A stretch of DNA of 57,633 nt from UBA6115 sp050953005 (lineage in GTDB: Bacteria > Bacillota > Clostridia > Christensenellales > Aristaeellaceae): positions 1 through 57,633 of the forward strand of contig JBMNLV010000015.1 of assembly GCA_050953005.1 (NCBI GenBank), written 5' to 3'. The translations under genes and the position numbers were made by a program. This document shows positions 8,158 to 17,056 of the stretch, in pieces. The notes below the pieces were generated by a model. It ran no database searches and had not been told where the DNA came from. It saw only the letters and a program-made list of their open reading frames with translations. Each line of letters opens with the position of its first letter. Position 1 is the first letter of the stretch.

Positions 8158-9225
8158 TCAACTCCCCCTCGCCTCCGGGCTGGCGGTTTTTTTTGTTACC
8201 ACCGGTTCGCCGACGCTTCGCACCGAGTCGCGGACCACCAGGTTCACCGGGAAAATCCATTCCTGCTTTTCCGGTTTGCCGTCCAGGGCGTCCAAAATGG
8301 CCAGGATCGCCTGCCTGCCCTTGGCGGCGATGTCCTGCCGCACGGTGGTCAGGGAGGGATCGCAGATCTGCGCCAGATCCAGGTCGTCAAAGCCCATGAC
8401 GGAAACATCCTCCGGCACGCGCCTTCCCTGCTGCCGCAGGCCCTTGACCACGCCCACCCCCAGGATGTCCGCCGCGGCGAACACCGCGGTGATGTCCTGT
8501 TGCTGGCAAAGCCTTGCGGCCGCCTGAACGCCGTGCTGGTAGCTCACCTCGCCCGCGTACAGGCGTTCCTCAATAACTTCCAGTCCCGCTTCATTCAAAG
8601 CCTCCTGATAGCCCAGGAAGCGCTGGCGCATGACGCCGTGCTCGCTGATTCCGCCGGACACAAAGGCGATGCCGCGGTGGCCCCTGGAGAGCAGGTACTC
8701 GGTCGCCAGCCGGCCGCCCTGCCGGTCGTCAATGCCGATGGTGTGGAAGGATTCATCCGTGACATAGGTGTCGATCAGCACCACCGGGATGGACAGCTGG
8801 TGCAGCTCATCCAGGCTGCTGGAGGGATAGGAGCCCACGATGACAATGCCGTCAACCCCCCGGTTGCGGGCGACGCCGATGTAGCTCTGCCCGCTGGCGG
8901 GGCCGGTCAGCAGCAGGTGGTAGCCGTTCTTGCGGGCGTTGAATTCCAGGCTGGACAGCAGGGCGCCGTAGAAGGGATTGTCAAACATGAACTCCCGCCC
9001 GGGCTCGGTCTGGGGGATCACGATCCCGATCAGATTGGTTTTCCGGCTGGTCAGGCTGCGGGCGTTCAGGTTGGGCACATAGCCCATCCGCTTGGCGACC
9101 TCCCGCACGCGCCGGCTGGTCTCGCTGCTGATGGTCTGCGTGGTGATCTCGTTGAGGACATAGCTGACGGTGGTGGTGGACACCCCCGCCTCCCTGGCCA
9201 CATCCTTGATGCTGACCCTGCGCAC
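8158..9225 (-). CDS. LacI-family repressor of the GH31/ABC sugar operon
   Basis: Encodes 355 residues from a GTG start, with AAGGATGTGAGCAA upstream. The N terminus RRVSIKDVAREAGVSTTTVS is the LacI helix-turn-helix; residues ~60-340 form the sugar-binding domain. The C-terminal ~15 residues are polar and variable. The gene is first in its operon, directly after the promoter, and ends 4 bp before the GH31 start, so it should repress its own synthesis along with the GH31 gene, permeases and binding protein. Sites O1 and O2 are its likely targets. Confidence 0.93.
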   Translation of the reverse strand: MRRVSIKDVAREAGVSTTTVSYVLNEITTQTISSETSRRVREVAKRMGYVPNLNARSLTSRKTNLIGIVIPQTEPGREFMFDNPFYGALLSSLEFNARKNGYHLLLTGPASGQSYIGVARNRGVDGIVIVGSYPSSSLDELHQLSIPVVLIDTYVTDESFHTIGIDDRQGGRLATEYLLSRGHRGIAFVSGGISEHGVMRQRFLGYQEALNEAGLEVIEERLYAGEVSYQHGVQAAARLCQQQDITAVFAAADILGVGVVKGLRQQGRRVPEDVSVMGFDDLDLAQICDPSLTTVRQDIAAKGRQAILAILDALDGKPEKQEWIFPVNLVVRDSVRSVGEPVVTKKTASPEARGS

Positions 9226-9240
9226 TTGCTCACATCCTTA

Positions 9241-9254
9241 CTTAACCGTTTCAG
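9241..9254. promoter_or_regulatory. Operator O1 of the lacI-GH31-ABC operon
   Basis: CTTAACCGTTTCAG covers roughly +1 to +14 of the transcript predicted from the promoter at 9262-9290. It has the imperfect palindrome with central CG expected of LacI/GalR-type sites. A 13/14 match lies within the GH31 gene. Confidence 0.6.
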
Positions 9255-9261
9255 TACCTCA

Positions 9262-9290
9262 GTAATACACCAGATATGACAGCTTGTCAA
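9262..9290 (-). promoter_or_regulatory. Promoter of the lacI-GH31-ABC operon
   Basis: On the minus strand: TTGACA (9285-9290), 17-bp spacer, TATTAC (9262-9267). This is a near-consensus housekeeping promoter about 40 bp before the GTG start of lacI, with an operator at the expected start point. Confidence 0.8.
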
Positions 9291-9455
9291 GGGTTGAATA
9301 GTTCTCTACCAAAGGTGTCTTTCTTTTATGGGTACAGTAAAATCTCCTTGTATTTTAACCACTCTTCTACACCCGTCCACCCGGCCTGTCCGCCCGCCTT
9401 TTTGATGCTTGCCGCGCCGGTGGCATAATTTGTTATCCTCTTTTGAAGCGTGAGT

Positions 9456-9629
9456 ATGGCTGAATTGACCCCGATGGTGCGCCAGTACCTGGAGCTGAAG
9501 GAGGCCTATCCCGAGGCCCTCCTCTTTTTCCGTCTGGACGATTTTTATGAGATGTTCTTTCAGGACGCCGTCACCGCCGCGCGGGAACTGGAGCTCACGC
9601 TGACTGACCGGGCAGGATTACAGGTTTGA
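9456..9629 (+). pseudogene. mutS: mutS 5' fragment
   Basis: A 57-codon frame starting at ATG 9456 reads MAELTPMVRQYLELKEAYPE and then ALLFFRLDDFYEMFFQDAVT, which is the mismatch-binding N terminus of DNA repair protein MutS. The match stops after LTLTDRAG, where MutS would continue for about 800 more residues. The usual RLGDFYEMF has become RLDDFYEMF. What remains cannot function. The ATG context (GTGAGT before it) may be original. A 160-bp repeat element starts 43 bp after the stop, so the deletion may be linked to that insertion. Confidence 0.8.
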
Positions 9630-9671
9630 TCTGAATGGAAAGAAGCCTCAGGGCGCGCCGCGCGACATGTC

Positions 9672-9831
9672 ATACTGATGTAAAGCTTTATTGCATCCAA
9701 AGCGGCGAGGGATTTTATTGTCCTGCAAGGAAGAAAACCGATGGCGTAGCCTAAGCTACGTTGAGGTTGACTGACACAGCAGGGCGATCAAAGACCCGGC
9801 GCGACGATGCAATAAAGATTGGAATCAGTAT
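9672..9831. repeat. 160-bp MITE-like element with nested inverted repeats
   Basis: The ends ATACTGAT and ATCAGTAT are inverted copies, and the terminal ~26 bp match as imperfect inverted repeats (both arms include CTTTATTGCATC). Inside are further nested pairs: ATTGTCCTGC with GCAGGGCGAT, AACC with GGTT, and a central perfect stem CGTAGC-CTAA-GCTACG. The whole unit could fold into one long hairpin. A diverged relative of the same size lies at 45502-45666, with short derivatives at 2882 and 47785. No coding potential. It may be a non-autonomous mobile element or a conserved structured RNA; no target duplication is obvious. Confidence 0.7.
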
Positions 9832-9924
9832 CAACCTACAAGCTGCCGGTGTGCGCCTTTCCCCGAGGGGAAGGAGACCGCCCTGACAGGGTCTTTGCGA
9901 GCCGGCAACCGGGCAGTAACCACG

Positions 9925-9954
9925 CAAGCCGCCGGCATATCCTCCGGCGGCTTG
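9925..9954 (-). terminator. Strong hairpin after the GH42 gene, possible terminator
   Basis: Perfect 11-bp stem CAAGCCGCCGG / CCGGCGGCTTG with an 8-base loop, 30 bp past the beta-galactosidase stop. No U tract follows on the minus strand, so the assignment is tentative. The interval 9832-9924 also contains small GC hairpins and no gene. Confidence 0.45.
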
Positions 9955-9983
9955 TGTATATTTTGATATCGTTTCGATAGGGC

Positions 9984-12059
9984 TTATTTTGTGTCCTGCC
10001 GCAGGACCAGGACGCCATAGGCGTCCAGCCAAACCTCTCCCTTGACCGGTTTGCCGTCCAGGCCGGTCCAGGCGCCCTTGAGGGCGCATGCCTGCGCTGA
10101 ATTCACATAGTTGAGCAGGATGCACCAGCGGCGGCCGTCCTTGACGCGCATGGCGATTTCCACCGGCTGCGGGCAAACGACCTCATTCGCGTAGGAAGAG
10201 GCGACGCCCAGCTCCTTCAGCAGCAAGGCGGCCATTTCGGCGCTGAAGCCGCTGCCCAGATAGTAGGCCGCCCCACCGCCGTCGTAATCTTTCCGGGTCA
10301 GCGCCGGCCTGCCGTCAAACCAGGCGCCCTCAAAGCGGGCCAGCACCTGCGTCCCCTCCAGGGGGCGCAGCACATCATGGAAGTCAGGCGCCACGGGGCG
10401 GCTGCCGCCAAAGGGGATGCGGGGCAAGTCCTCATCATAGCGCTGGAGGGTATATTCCTCCACCTCCACGCCGCAGATGGCCGCGGCCAGCCCGGGCATG
10501 GCCACCATGGGGCAGCGGCCGTACTCATCCTTGTAGCCCGTGCGCGCGCCAAAGACCAGCTTGCCGCCCTGCTTGACATAATCGGTGAGCACCCGGGCCG
10601 TCTCTTCCGTCAAAATGGCGGGATGGGGATAGATCAGGGCGTCATACCGCAGCAGCTCCTCCACCCGGGTTTGGTGGGAAGCGGTGTGCCGCAGGTAGAC
10701 CAAATCCAGCGGCGTATGGCTGTTCTGGGCGGCCTCAAAGATGGCCAGGCGCGAGTTGTTGTCCAGGGGGCCATGCCATTGGTCGCGCTCGCCGTCCCAC
10801 TCATTGAGGTAGTCACACAGCAGGCCCACCCTGGCTTCATAGCGGCTGCCGGCCATGTCGCCCGCGGCCTTGAAGACCTCGGAAATTTCCTTGAGCTCGC
10901 GCAGGCGGCGGTTGGGGCGGTTGCTGTAGTCGTTGATGCCGTGCCAGTAGATTTCAGTGCCGAACGCGCAGGTGCGCCAGCGGAAGTAGCTGATGAAATC
11001 CGCGCCGTGCGCGACGGATTGCATGGTCCACAGCTTCATCTGCCCGGGCTTGGGCATGGGCATGAGCATCCTGAAATCCCAGCCGCCCGGGCCGGACTGC
11101 TGCTCCATCACGCCGAAGTTGGGGCTGATGGAACGCGCGCGGGACAGGTTCAGGCTCCAGGCCCTGTCCTTGAGCGAACCGGTTTCCCTGCTGTTGATGC
11201 CGGCCTCCTTGCCATAAGCAAAGTCCGGATAGCTGTCATATGTGATGAAGTCCAGGCTTTCCTGGGTCATCTCATGGCTGTCCAGATGGCCAAAAATGCC
11301 GTTGGTGGTGATGAAACGCCCCTTGACATGCTCGCGCAGGATGTCCGCCTGCATGTTGACATAAGCGCGCGCGCCGGAAGAGATAAAGCGCTTCTCCAGC
11401 AGAGCCAGGTGCGGGTTGCCGTGTCCGTGGAGGGTTTTTTTCTCCAGGGATACCTGCGCCCAGTCGGTATAGGTTTGGTTCCAGAAGGTGGCGCCGATGG
11501 CGGCGTTGAGCTCCTCCAGCGTGCCGAAGCGCTCTTTCAGCCAGGCGCGGAAGGCATCATGGTCGCTCAGGGAATAAAACTCGCTGACTTCGCAATTGAT
11601 TTCATTGTCAATTTGCCAGCCGATGACGGCCTTGTGGTCGCCGTAGCGCTCTGCCAGCTTGGTCACGATGCGGCGGCTGAGGCGGATGTACTCCTTGGAG
11701 TGGTAATTGTAATGCCGCCGGTGGCCATGGTGATACAGCTGGCCCTCCTTGTTGGCGTTGAGCGCTTCTGGGTATTTGTGGGTCAGCCAGGCCGGCGGCG
11801 TGGCCGTGGGCGTACACATGATGACTTGCATGCCCATTTTTTCCGCCAGGTCCAGAAAGCGGTCAAACAGGGCAAAATCAAAGCTGCCCTCCGTTTTCTC
11901 CACCACTGTCCAGGCGAACTCAAATACCCGCACCACGGTGATCCCGTGAGCCAGCATGCGCTTGAGGTCATCCTCCCAGAGGCCCTCGTCCCAGTGTTCC
12001 GGATAGTAGCATACCCCCAGGGTCAGGTGATCCAGGCAGATGGATTTGTCTTGCAGCAT
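9984..12059 (-). CDS. Beta-galactosidase, glycoside hydrolase family 42
   Basis: Encodes 691 residues, normal for GH42. The N terminus LGVCYYPEHWDEGLWEDDL opens the barrel. The acid/base Glu is in IGWQIDNEINCE near residue 150, and the nucleophile Glu is in GVMEQQSGPGGW near residue 310. A glutamine-amidotransferase-like trimerisation domain follows at ~400-600. The expected start is backed by AGGAGG 8 bases upstream. No signal peptide: it cleaves imported beta-galactosides in the cytoplasm. It lies 14 bp after an EamA transporter gene on the same strand and may share its transcript. Confidence 0.93.
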   Translation of the reverse strand: MLQDKSICLDHLTLGVCYYPEHWDEGLWEDDLKRMLAHGITVVRVFEFAWTVVEKTEGSFDFALFDRFLDLAEKMGMQVIMCTPTATPPAWLTHKYPEALNANKEGQLYHHGHRRHYNYHSKEYIRLSRRIVTKLAERYGDHKAVIGWQIDNEINCEVSEFYSLSDHDAFRAWLKERFGTLEELNAAIGATFWNQTYTDWAQVSLEKKTLHGHGNPHLALLEKRFISSGARAYVNMQADILREHVKGRFITTNGIFGHLDSHEMTQESLDFITYDSYPDFAYGKEAGINSRETGSLKDRAWSLNLSRARSISPNFGVMEQQSGPGGWDFRMLMPMPKPGQMKLWTMQSVAHGADFISYFRWRTCAFGTEIYWHGINDYSNRPNRRLRELKEISEVFKAAGDMAGSRYEARVGLLCDYLNEWDGERDQWHGPLDNNSRLAIFEAAQNSHTPLDLVYLRHTASHQTRVEELLRYDALIYPHPAILTEETARVLTDYVKQGGKLVFGARTGYKDEYGRCPMVAMPGLAAAICGVEVEEYTLQRYDEDLPRIPFGGSRPVAPDFHDVLRPLEGTQVLARFEGAWFDGRPALTRKDYDGGGAAYYLGSGFSAEMAALLLKELGVASSYANEVVCPQPVEIAMRVKDGRRWCILLNYVNSAQACALKGAWTGLDGKPVKGEVWLDAYGVLVLRQDTK

Positions 12060-12073
12060 GAAAATACCTCCTA

Positions 12074-12970
12074 TCAGACGAACAGCATCCCCACGCCCAG
12101 CAGCGTCAGCACCGCGCCCATCACTTCCCTTGGGCGCACCCTTTCCTTGAGAATGAAGTGCTCAATGGGCAGAATCATCACAGGCATCAGACTCATCAGG
12201 ATGGAGGCGATGGCTACCTGGGTCAGCTTGATGGCCAGCATGGACAGCACCATGCCCACCAGGGTGCCCAGCAGCACGCTGACCGCCAGGATGCCGCGGC
12301 CGCGTTTTTCCAGCAGGGGAGCGGGCAAAGTCTTCCATTGCCCGGTCAGGCTGAGCAGCACGGCAGAGCCTAAGACCCCGCCGATCAGGCGGATCTGCGA
12401 CGCGGGGATGGCCTCCAGGCTGGCCATGGCGGCCTTGGAGAGCAGGGCGCCAGCCGCCTGCCCAAGGGTGGCAAGGGCAGCGAACAGCAAGCCCTGCCAG
12501 GTGATGGTTGGGCCGGCCTGCTCCGGCTTGCCCTGTTCGCCCATGTCCGCGCGGATGACCCACATGATGCCAGCCACCGCCAGCAGGATGCCCACAAGGT
12601 GCGCGGGCATGAGCGCCTCGCCAAGAAATATCCAGCCAAACAAGGCGGTCAGGACGGGGTTGGCGGAAAATATCAGCAGGGTACGCTTGGCCCCCAGCGT
12701 CTGAAAGGCCGCATACAGGAAGCCGTCCCCCAGGGAGAAGCCCAAAAAGCCGGACAGCAGCAGCATGCCCCATTGCGCGGCGCTGGCCCGGGGAAAAAAT
12801 TGGCCCATCATCAAGAACGCCAGCAGGCTCACGGTCAGAAGGCCGCCCAGCTTGGTCAGCGCGTTGAGGCTCCAGGGCGAATACGCCTTGCCCCGGCGCT
12901 CCACGATCAGGCTGCTGATGGTCCAGGACAGAGCCGAGAAGATGGCGGCCAGTTCACCCTGATAAGGCAT
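12074..12970 (-). CDS. EamA/DMT-superfamily transporter
   Basis: Encodes 298 residues with ten predicted membrane helices arranged as two EamA repeats; the second repeat starts near residue 160 (GLLFAALATLGQAAGALL). Helix signatures include AIFSALSWTISSLIVERRG at the start and VLTLLGVGMLFV at the end. AAAAGGAG precedes the ATG. Substrates of these transporters range from amino acids to nucleosides and sugars; nothing here identifies one. It is probably co-transcribed with the GH42 gene downstream. Confidence 0.88.
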   Translation of the reverse strand: MPYQGELAAIFSALSWTISSLIVERRGKAYSPWSLNALTKLGGLLTVSLLAFLMMGQFFPRASAAQWGMLLLSGFLGFSLGDGFLYAAFQTLGAKRTLLIFSANPVLTALFGWIFLGEALMPAHLVGILLAVAGIMWVIRADMGEQGKPEQAGPTITWQGLLFAALATLGQAAGALLSKAAMASLEAIPASQIRLIGGVLGSAVLLSLTGQWKTLPAPLLEKRGRGILAVSVLLGTLVGMVLSMLAIKLTQVAIASILMSLMPVMILPIEHFILKERVRPREVMGAVLTLLGVGMLFV

Positions 12971-13121
12971 GGAAGGCTCCTTTTACGGAAGGTTGGGGGG
13001 TGTGGAGGGGACTCAAAGACGCTTAAAGGGATAAACAAAGATCTGTCAGGCAAAGTTTTCGGGAATCCGGGGCCTATCCCTTCAGGACATTCCCGGCGTT
13101 TCCTGGCTCGGCCTTCCTGCC

Positions 13122-15137
13122 CTATTTGCGCGTCCTTGCCCGGCGCCTGCGCGCGGGCTGGGGTTGTTTTTTCTCGATGGGCTGCTCGCCGCGCAGGGCG
13201 AAGAGCTGGTCGCGCAGCTTGGCGGCCTGCTCAAAGTCAAGGTTCTGGGCGGCGGCCAGCATCCTGTCCTCCAGGGACAAGGCCAGCTCGGCGCGCTCCT
13301 CAGGGGACAGCCCGCGGTCCCTGGCGTCGGCGTCGGACTGCTCGGCGATGGCGATCAGCTCACGCACGGCGGAGTTGATGGTTTCGGGCGTGATACCGTT
13401 TTTCCTGTTGTAGGCCTCCTGGATGGCGCGGCGGCGGTTGGTCTCGCCGATGGCGCGCATCATGGAATCCGTAGGGGCGTCGGCATACATGATGACACGG
13501 CCTTCGGTGTTGCGCGCGGCGCGCCCCACAGTTTGTACCAGGCTGGTTTCCGACCGCAAAAAACCTTCTTTGTCCGCGTCTAAAATGGCCACAAGCGCCA
13601 CTTCAGGTAGATCCAGGCCCTCCCTGAGCAGGTTGATCCCCACAAGCGTGTCATACGCGCCCAGGCGCAGGTCGCGCAGCAGCTCCATGCGCTCCATGGT
13701 TTTGATGTCGGAGTGCAGGTAACGCACGCGCATGCCCAACTCACGCAGATAGTCGGTCAGCCGTTCCGCCATGGCCTTGGTCAGCGTGGTAACCAGCACG
13801 CGAAAGCCGCGCCCAACGACCGCGTTGATCTCGCCTACCAGGTCATCCACCTGGCCGGTGGCCGGGCGCACGATGATTTTAGGGTCCAGCAGCCCGGTCG
13901 GGCGGATGATCTGCTCCACGGTTTGCAGACTGTGGGCGGCCTCGTACGCTCCCGGCGTGGCGGACACAAAAACCACCTGGGGGATGCGCTGCTCAAACTC
14001 CTCAAAGGTAAGCGGCCGGTTGTCAAAGGCCGAGGGCAGGCGGAAGCCGTAATCCACCAGCTGGGTCTTGCGCGCGCGGTCGCCATTGAACATACCACGG
14101 ATTTGCGGCACGGTCACGTGGCTTTCATCGATGAAACAAATAAAATCCCGCGGGAAATAATCCAGCAGGGAAAAAGGCGGCTCGCCGGGCTTGCGGCCGT
14201 CAAAATAACGGCTGTAATTCTCAATGCCGGAGACAAAGCCGATCTCCTTGAGCATTTCAAGGTCATAATTGGTGCGCTGGGCGATGCGCTGAGCCTCCAG
14301 CAGGCGGCCTTCCCGCTCAAAATAGGCGACGCGCTTCACCAGATCGTTTTCAATCTGGCGGATGCCGCGCTCCAGGGCCTCGGTATTGGTAGCGTAATGG
14401 GTGGCCGGGTAGAGCGCCGCGTGGTTGAGCTGGCGCAGCACCCGCCCGGTGGTGACCAGGGTTTCCGAGACCTTTTCGATCTGGTCGCCGAAGAAGTCGA
14501 TGCGCAGGCCTTTTTCTTCCTCGTTGACCGGGATGATGTCCACCACATCCCCGCGCACGCGGAACATGCCGCGCGAGAGCGCGATGTCATTGCGCTCATA
14601 CTGGATGCCCACCAGGCCGCGGGCCAGCTGCTCGGGCGTCATGCGCATGCCCGGGCGCAGGGAGATCATCTGCGTGAGGTACTCGCTGGGGTCGCCCATG
14701 GAATAGATGCAGGAAACCGACGCCACGATGATGACGTCGCTGCGCTCCTTGAGCGCGGCCGTGGCCGAGTGGCGCAGCCGGTCGATCTCATCGTTGATGG
14801 AGGAGTCCTTCTCAATATAGGTATCGCTGGAGACGATGTAGGCCTCCGGCTGGTAATAGTCGTAATAGCTGACAAAGTATTCCACCGCGCTATCGGGGAA
14901 GAAGGCGCGGAACTCAGCGCACAGCTGCGCCGCCAGCGTCTTGTTGTGGGCGATGACCAGGGTGGGCTTTTGCACCTTTTCTATCACGGAGGCCATGGTG
15001 TAGGTCTTGCCCGAGCCGGTGACCCCCAGCAGGGTCTGCCCGGGCATACCCTCCTTCAGGCCGCGCGCGAGCGCTTCGATGGCCTGGGGCTGGTCGCCCT
15101 GCGGCGTGAACGGCGCGCTGAGCACGAAACGGTTCAC
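13122..15137 (-). CDS. uvrB: Excinuclease ABC subunit B (UvrB)
   Basis: Encodes 671 residues. The start is GTG with GAGGAGGAGG upstream, and it overlaps the stop of the regulator gene (GTGA). Walker A is GVTGSGKTYTMA (residues ~39-50), the beta-hairpin region is YYDYYQPEAYI, the DEAD-type motif is FIDESHVT, and helicase motif VI is QTVGRAARN. The C-terminal UVR domain (LEDRMLAAAQNLDFEQAAKLRDQL) binds UvrC/UvrA. The role is DNA damage verification in nucleotide excision repair. It is unusual to find uvrB without uvrA/uvrC and coupled to a metal regulator. A weak inverted repeat (CGGGAAT / ATTCCCG, 13060-13095) follows it. Confidence 0.97.
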   Translation of the reverse strand: MNRFVLSAPFTPQGDQPQAIEALARGLKEGMPGQTLLGVTGSGKTYTMASVIEKVQKPTLVIAHNKTLAAQLCAEFRAFFPDSAVEYFVSYYDYYQPEAYIVSSDTYIEKDSSINDEIDRLRHSATAALKERSDVIIVASVSCIYSMGDPSEYLTQMISLRPGMRMTPEQLARGLVGIQYERNDIALSRGMFRVRGDVVDIIPVNEEEKGLRIDFFGDQIEKVSETLVTTGRVLRQLNHAALYPATHYATNTEALERGIRQIENDLVKRVAYFEREGRLLEAQRIAQRTNYDLEMLKEIGFVSGIENYSRYFDGRKPGEPPFSLLDYFPRDFICFIDESHVTVPQIRGMFNGDRARKTQLVDYGFRLPSAFDNRPLTFEEFEQRIPQVVFVSATPGAYEAAHSLQTVEQIIRPTGLLDPKIIVRPATGQVDDLVGEINAVVGRGFRVLVTTLTKAMAERLTDYLRELGMRVRYLHSDIKTMERMELLRDLRLGAYDTLVGINLLREGLDLPEVALVAILDADKEGFLRSETSLVQTVGRAARNTEGRVIMYADAPTDSMMRAIGETNRRRAIQEAYNRKNGITPETINSAVRELIAIAEQSDADARDRGLSPEERAELALSLEDRMLAAAQNLDFEQAAKLRDQLFALRGEQPIEKKQPQPARRRRARTRK

Positions 15138-15568
15138 GCCTCCTCCTCGCCGAGGGGGGGCAGGCCCTCCTTCTCCAGGCGCAGCAGTGCCTCAAAGCTC
15201 TGCTGGCTGATGTCATGCTCTATGCGGCAGGCGTCGTCATAGGCGGTTTCCTCATCCACGCCCAGGCGCATCAGCACCCGCGCGATGCCCTCGTGCCGCT
15301 CGGCCATGCGCCGGGCGATCTCCAGCCCGCTGTCGGTCAGAGAGATCAGGTTGTCATCGTCCATGGTAATGTAGCCGGCTTCGCGCAGCAGGCGCATGGC
15401 GTGGCTGACCGAGGGTTTGGTGACGCCCAGGGCCTGGGCGATGTCTACCGAGCGCGCGTAGCCTTTGCGCCGCTGGAGCAGCAGGATGCGCTCAAGGTAG
15501 TTTTCCTGGGACTCGTTGATGGTCAGGCGCTTCTTGCCGGGATTGGCTGCTTGCTTCATCGCGCTCAC
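15134..15568 (-). CDS. DtxR/MntR-family metal-dependent regulator
   Basis: Encodes 144 residues. The winged helix spans residues ~18-75 (ESQENYLERILLLQRRKGYA, then VDIAQALGVTKPSVSHAMRLL). The dimerisation and metal-binding region follows (ERHEGIARVLMRLG, DACRIEHDIS), with the conserved His and Glu ligands. The C-terminal SH3-like domain of DtxR is missing, as in MntR. The GTG start overlaps the aminopeptidase stop (GTGA); an ATG at 15559 is an alternative. Its likely targets are the palindromes around the feoA genes 1.5 kb away, so iron or manganese sensing is probable. Confidence 0.88.
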   Translation of the reverse strand: MSAMKQAANPGKKRLTINESQENYLERILLLQRRKGYARSVDIAQALGVTKPSVSHAMRLLREAGYITMDDDNLISLTDSGLEIARRMAERHEGIARVLMRLGVDEETAYDDACRIEHDISQQSFEALLRLEKEGLPPLGEEEA

Positions 15569-16794
15569 ACCACCCAGTTGCCGCTTCTCAGCAGGGTCAC
15601 GCGGGCGCCGTCCGCCTTCACGCCCGCCACCTCCAACTGCGGCCCGCCCACCATGAAGTCCACATGGATGAGGGAGTCATTCATGCCGGCCGCGCGCTTC
15701 TCCTCCGCTGTCATCTCGTTGCCTCGCACATGGCTCTCGCTGTAGGCCTTGCCCAGGGCAAAATGGCAGGAGGCGTTCTCATCGAACAGGGTGTTCTTAA
15801 ACAGCAGGCCGGTGCGGCTGATGGGCGAGTCATCCCCGACCAGGGCTACCTCGCCCAGGCGGCGCGCGCCCTCATCGGTGTTGAGCAGATCCTCCAGGAT
15901 CTCCCTGTTGGAAGAGGCGTCAAAATCCACCACGGCGCCGTCTTTAAACACAAAGCGCATATCCTCGATCAGCCGGCCGCGGGTGGACAGCGGCATGGTG
16001 GATTGCAGACGGCCGTTGACCTTATAAGCATGGGGCATGCTGAAAACTTCCTCCGTGGGGATGTTGGGCATGAAGCTGTCCCCGCGCGGGATGCCGGAGG
16101 AGCCTCCCATCCATACATGGCCTTCCGGCAGGTACACCTCCAGATCTGTTCCCGGGCCTTGATAGAGCAGCTTCTCAAAGGCCTGCTCGTTGAGAAAGCG
16201 CACCCGGCGCTTCAGCTGCGCCTCATGGGCCTTCCAGGCGGCAACGGGATCTTCCATGGTCACACGGGTAGCCTCAAAAATCTTCTGCCACAGCGCGGCA
16301 ACGGCCTCATCCTCGCCCAGCGCCGGGAAAACAGCCTTTGCCCAGGCCGGGGAGGGCAAACAGACTACGCACCACTTAATGCGGTTTTCCATGGAATACC
16401 TGGAAACGCGCTCATTGGCCTTGCTGAGGACTCTATTCCAGTTGCTGATGCGTTTGGGATCCGCGTCCTTAAGCAGCTCAGGGTTGGGGGCGTTGAGCGC
16501 CAGAAAATGATAGTTGTTCAGATAGGCCGCTTCCAGGAATTCCGCAAAGAAGGCGGGACGGGTCTCAAAAGCCTCCTCAGGCGCCAGCAGGTAGCGGGCC
16601 AGCGTGATCTGGTCATCGGCAAAGGCAAGGTAGATGTCGTGCGCGCCCAGGGCATAGGCCTGGCGGGAGATCTCCCGCGCCAGGGGCAGGCCGTGCTCAT
16701 CCAGGCGGATGATCATCCTGTCCCCGGGACGGACGTTAAGCCCGATCTTCAGGATCAGCTCCGCGTATTTCTTCAAGTTCTGCTGCAGGTCCAT
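15565..16794 (-). CDS. M29-family aminopeptidase
   Basis: Encodes 409 residues, the family's normal length. Metal-ligand motifs are visible in order: NIPTEEVF (~residue 255), LGEVALVG (~320), FDENASCHFALG (~345) and NDSLIHVDFMVG (~385). It is a cytoplasmic metallopeptidase (aminopeptidase T/AmpS type) that removes N-terminal residues from peptides. It is first in an operon with the DtxR regulator and uvrB, each coupled by a 4-bp overlap. Confidence 0.95.
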   Translation of the reverse strand: MDLQQNLKKYAELILKIGLNVRPGDRMIIRLDEHGLPLAREISRQAYALGAHDIYLAFADDQITLARYLLAPEEAFETRPAFFAEFLEAAYLNNYHFLALNAPNPELLKDADPKRISNWNRVLSKANERVSRYSMENRIKWCVVCLPSPAWAKAVFPALGEDEAVAALWQKIFEATRVTMEDPVAAWKAHEAQLKRRVRFLNEQAFEKLLYQGPGTDLEVYLPEGHVWMGGSSGIPRGDSFMPNIPTEEVFSMPHAYKVNGRLQSTMPLSTRGRLIEDMRFVFKDGAVVDFDASSNREILEDLLNTDEGARRLGEVALVGDDSPISRTGLLFKNTLFDENASCHFALGKAYSESHVRGNEMTAEEKRAAGMNDSLIHVDFMVGGPQLEVAGVKADGARVTLLRSGNWVV

Positions 16795-16838
16795 GCTTGC
16801 CTCCTCCGGCCCGCCGGGGCCGTATGTTCTCTGTGAGC

Positions 16839-16867
16839 ATTATACATGAAAACCGCGGCCTTGTGCA
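16839..16867 (-). promoter_or_regulatory. Promoter of the aminopeptidase-dtxR-uvrB operon
   Basis: On the minus strand a perfect TATAAT (16839-16844) lies 45 bp before the aminopeptidase start. The -35 at 17-bp spacing is poor (TGCACA). Confidence 0.5.
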
Positions 16868-16968
16868 GGGGCGCGCCCTGCCGGCCGGCGGACCGGCAAC
16901 CGGAAGCAATACTTAATTCATGCCGCAAAAATTTTCAAACGCAGCATTTTGGCCCGCGACAGCAAGGA

Positions 16969-16984
16969 GTTAGACGCAGTAAAC
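16969..16984. promoter_or_regulatory. Weak DtxR-like operator upstream of feoA
   Basis: GTTAGACGCAGTAAAC shares the GTTAGACGC left part of the site at 17546 and the GTTAG/CTAAC layout, but the right arm is degenerate. Confidence 0.35.
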
Positions 16985-17026
16985 TACTGGTGAGCGCCGG
17001 GAAACCGGCTTGCTTACAAACCATAA

Positions 17027-17042
17027 GTTAGTTTAAACTAAC
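17027..17042. promoter_or_regulatory. Palindromic operator of the feo operon
   Basis: GTTAGTTTAAACTAAC is a perfect 16-bp palindrome 15 bp before the first feoA start. The TTAG-N-CTAA layout resembles DtxR/MntR-type boxes, and a DtxR-family gene lies 1.5 kb away. TTGCTT at about 17010 with a TTAAAC-like -10 inside the palindrome could be the promoter, so binding would block transcription. Confidence 0.65.
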
Positions 17043-17056
17043 CGAAAGGAGCGCGT

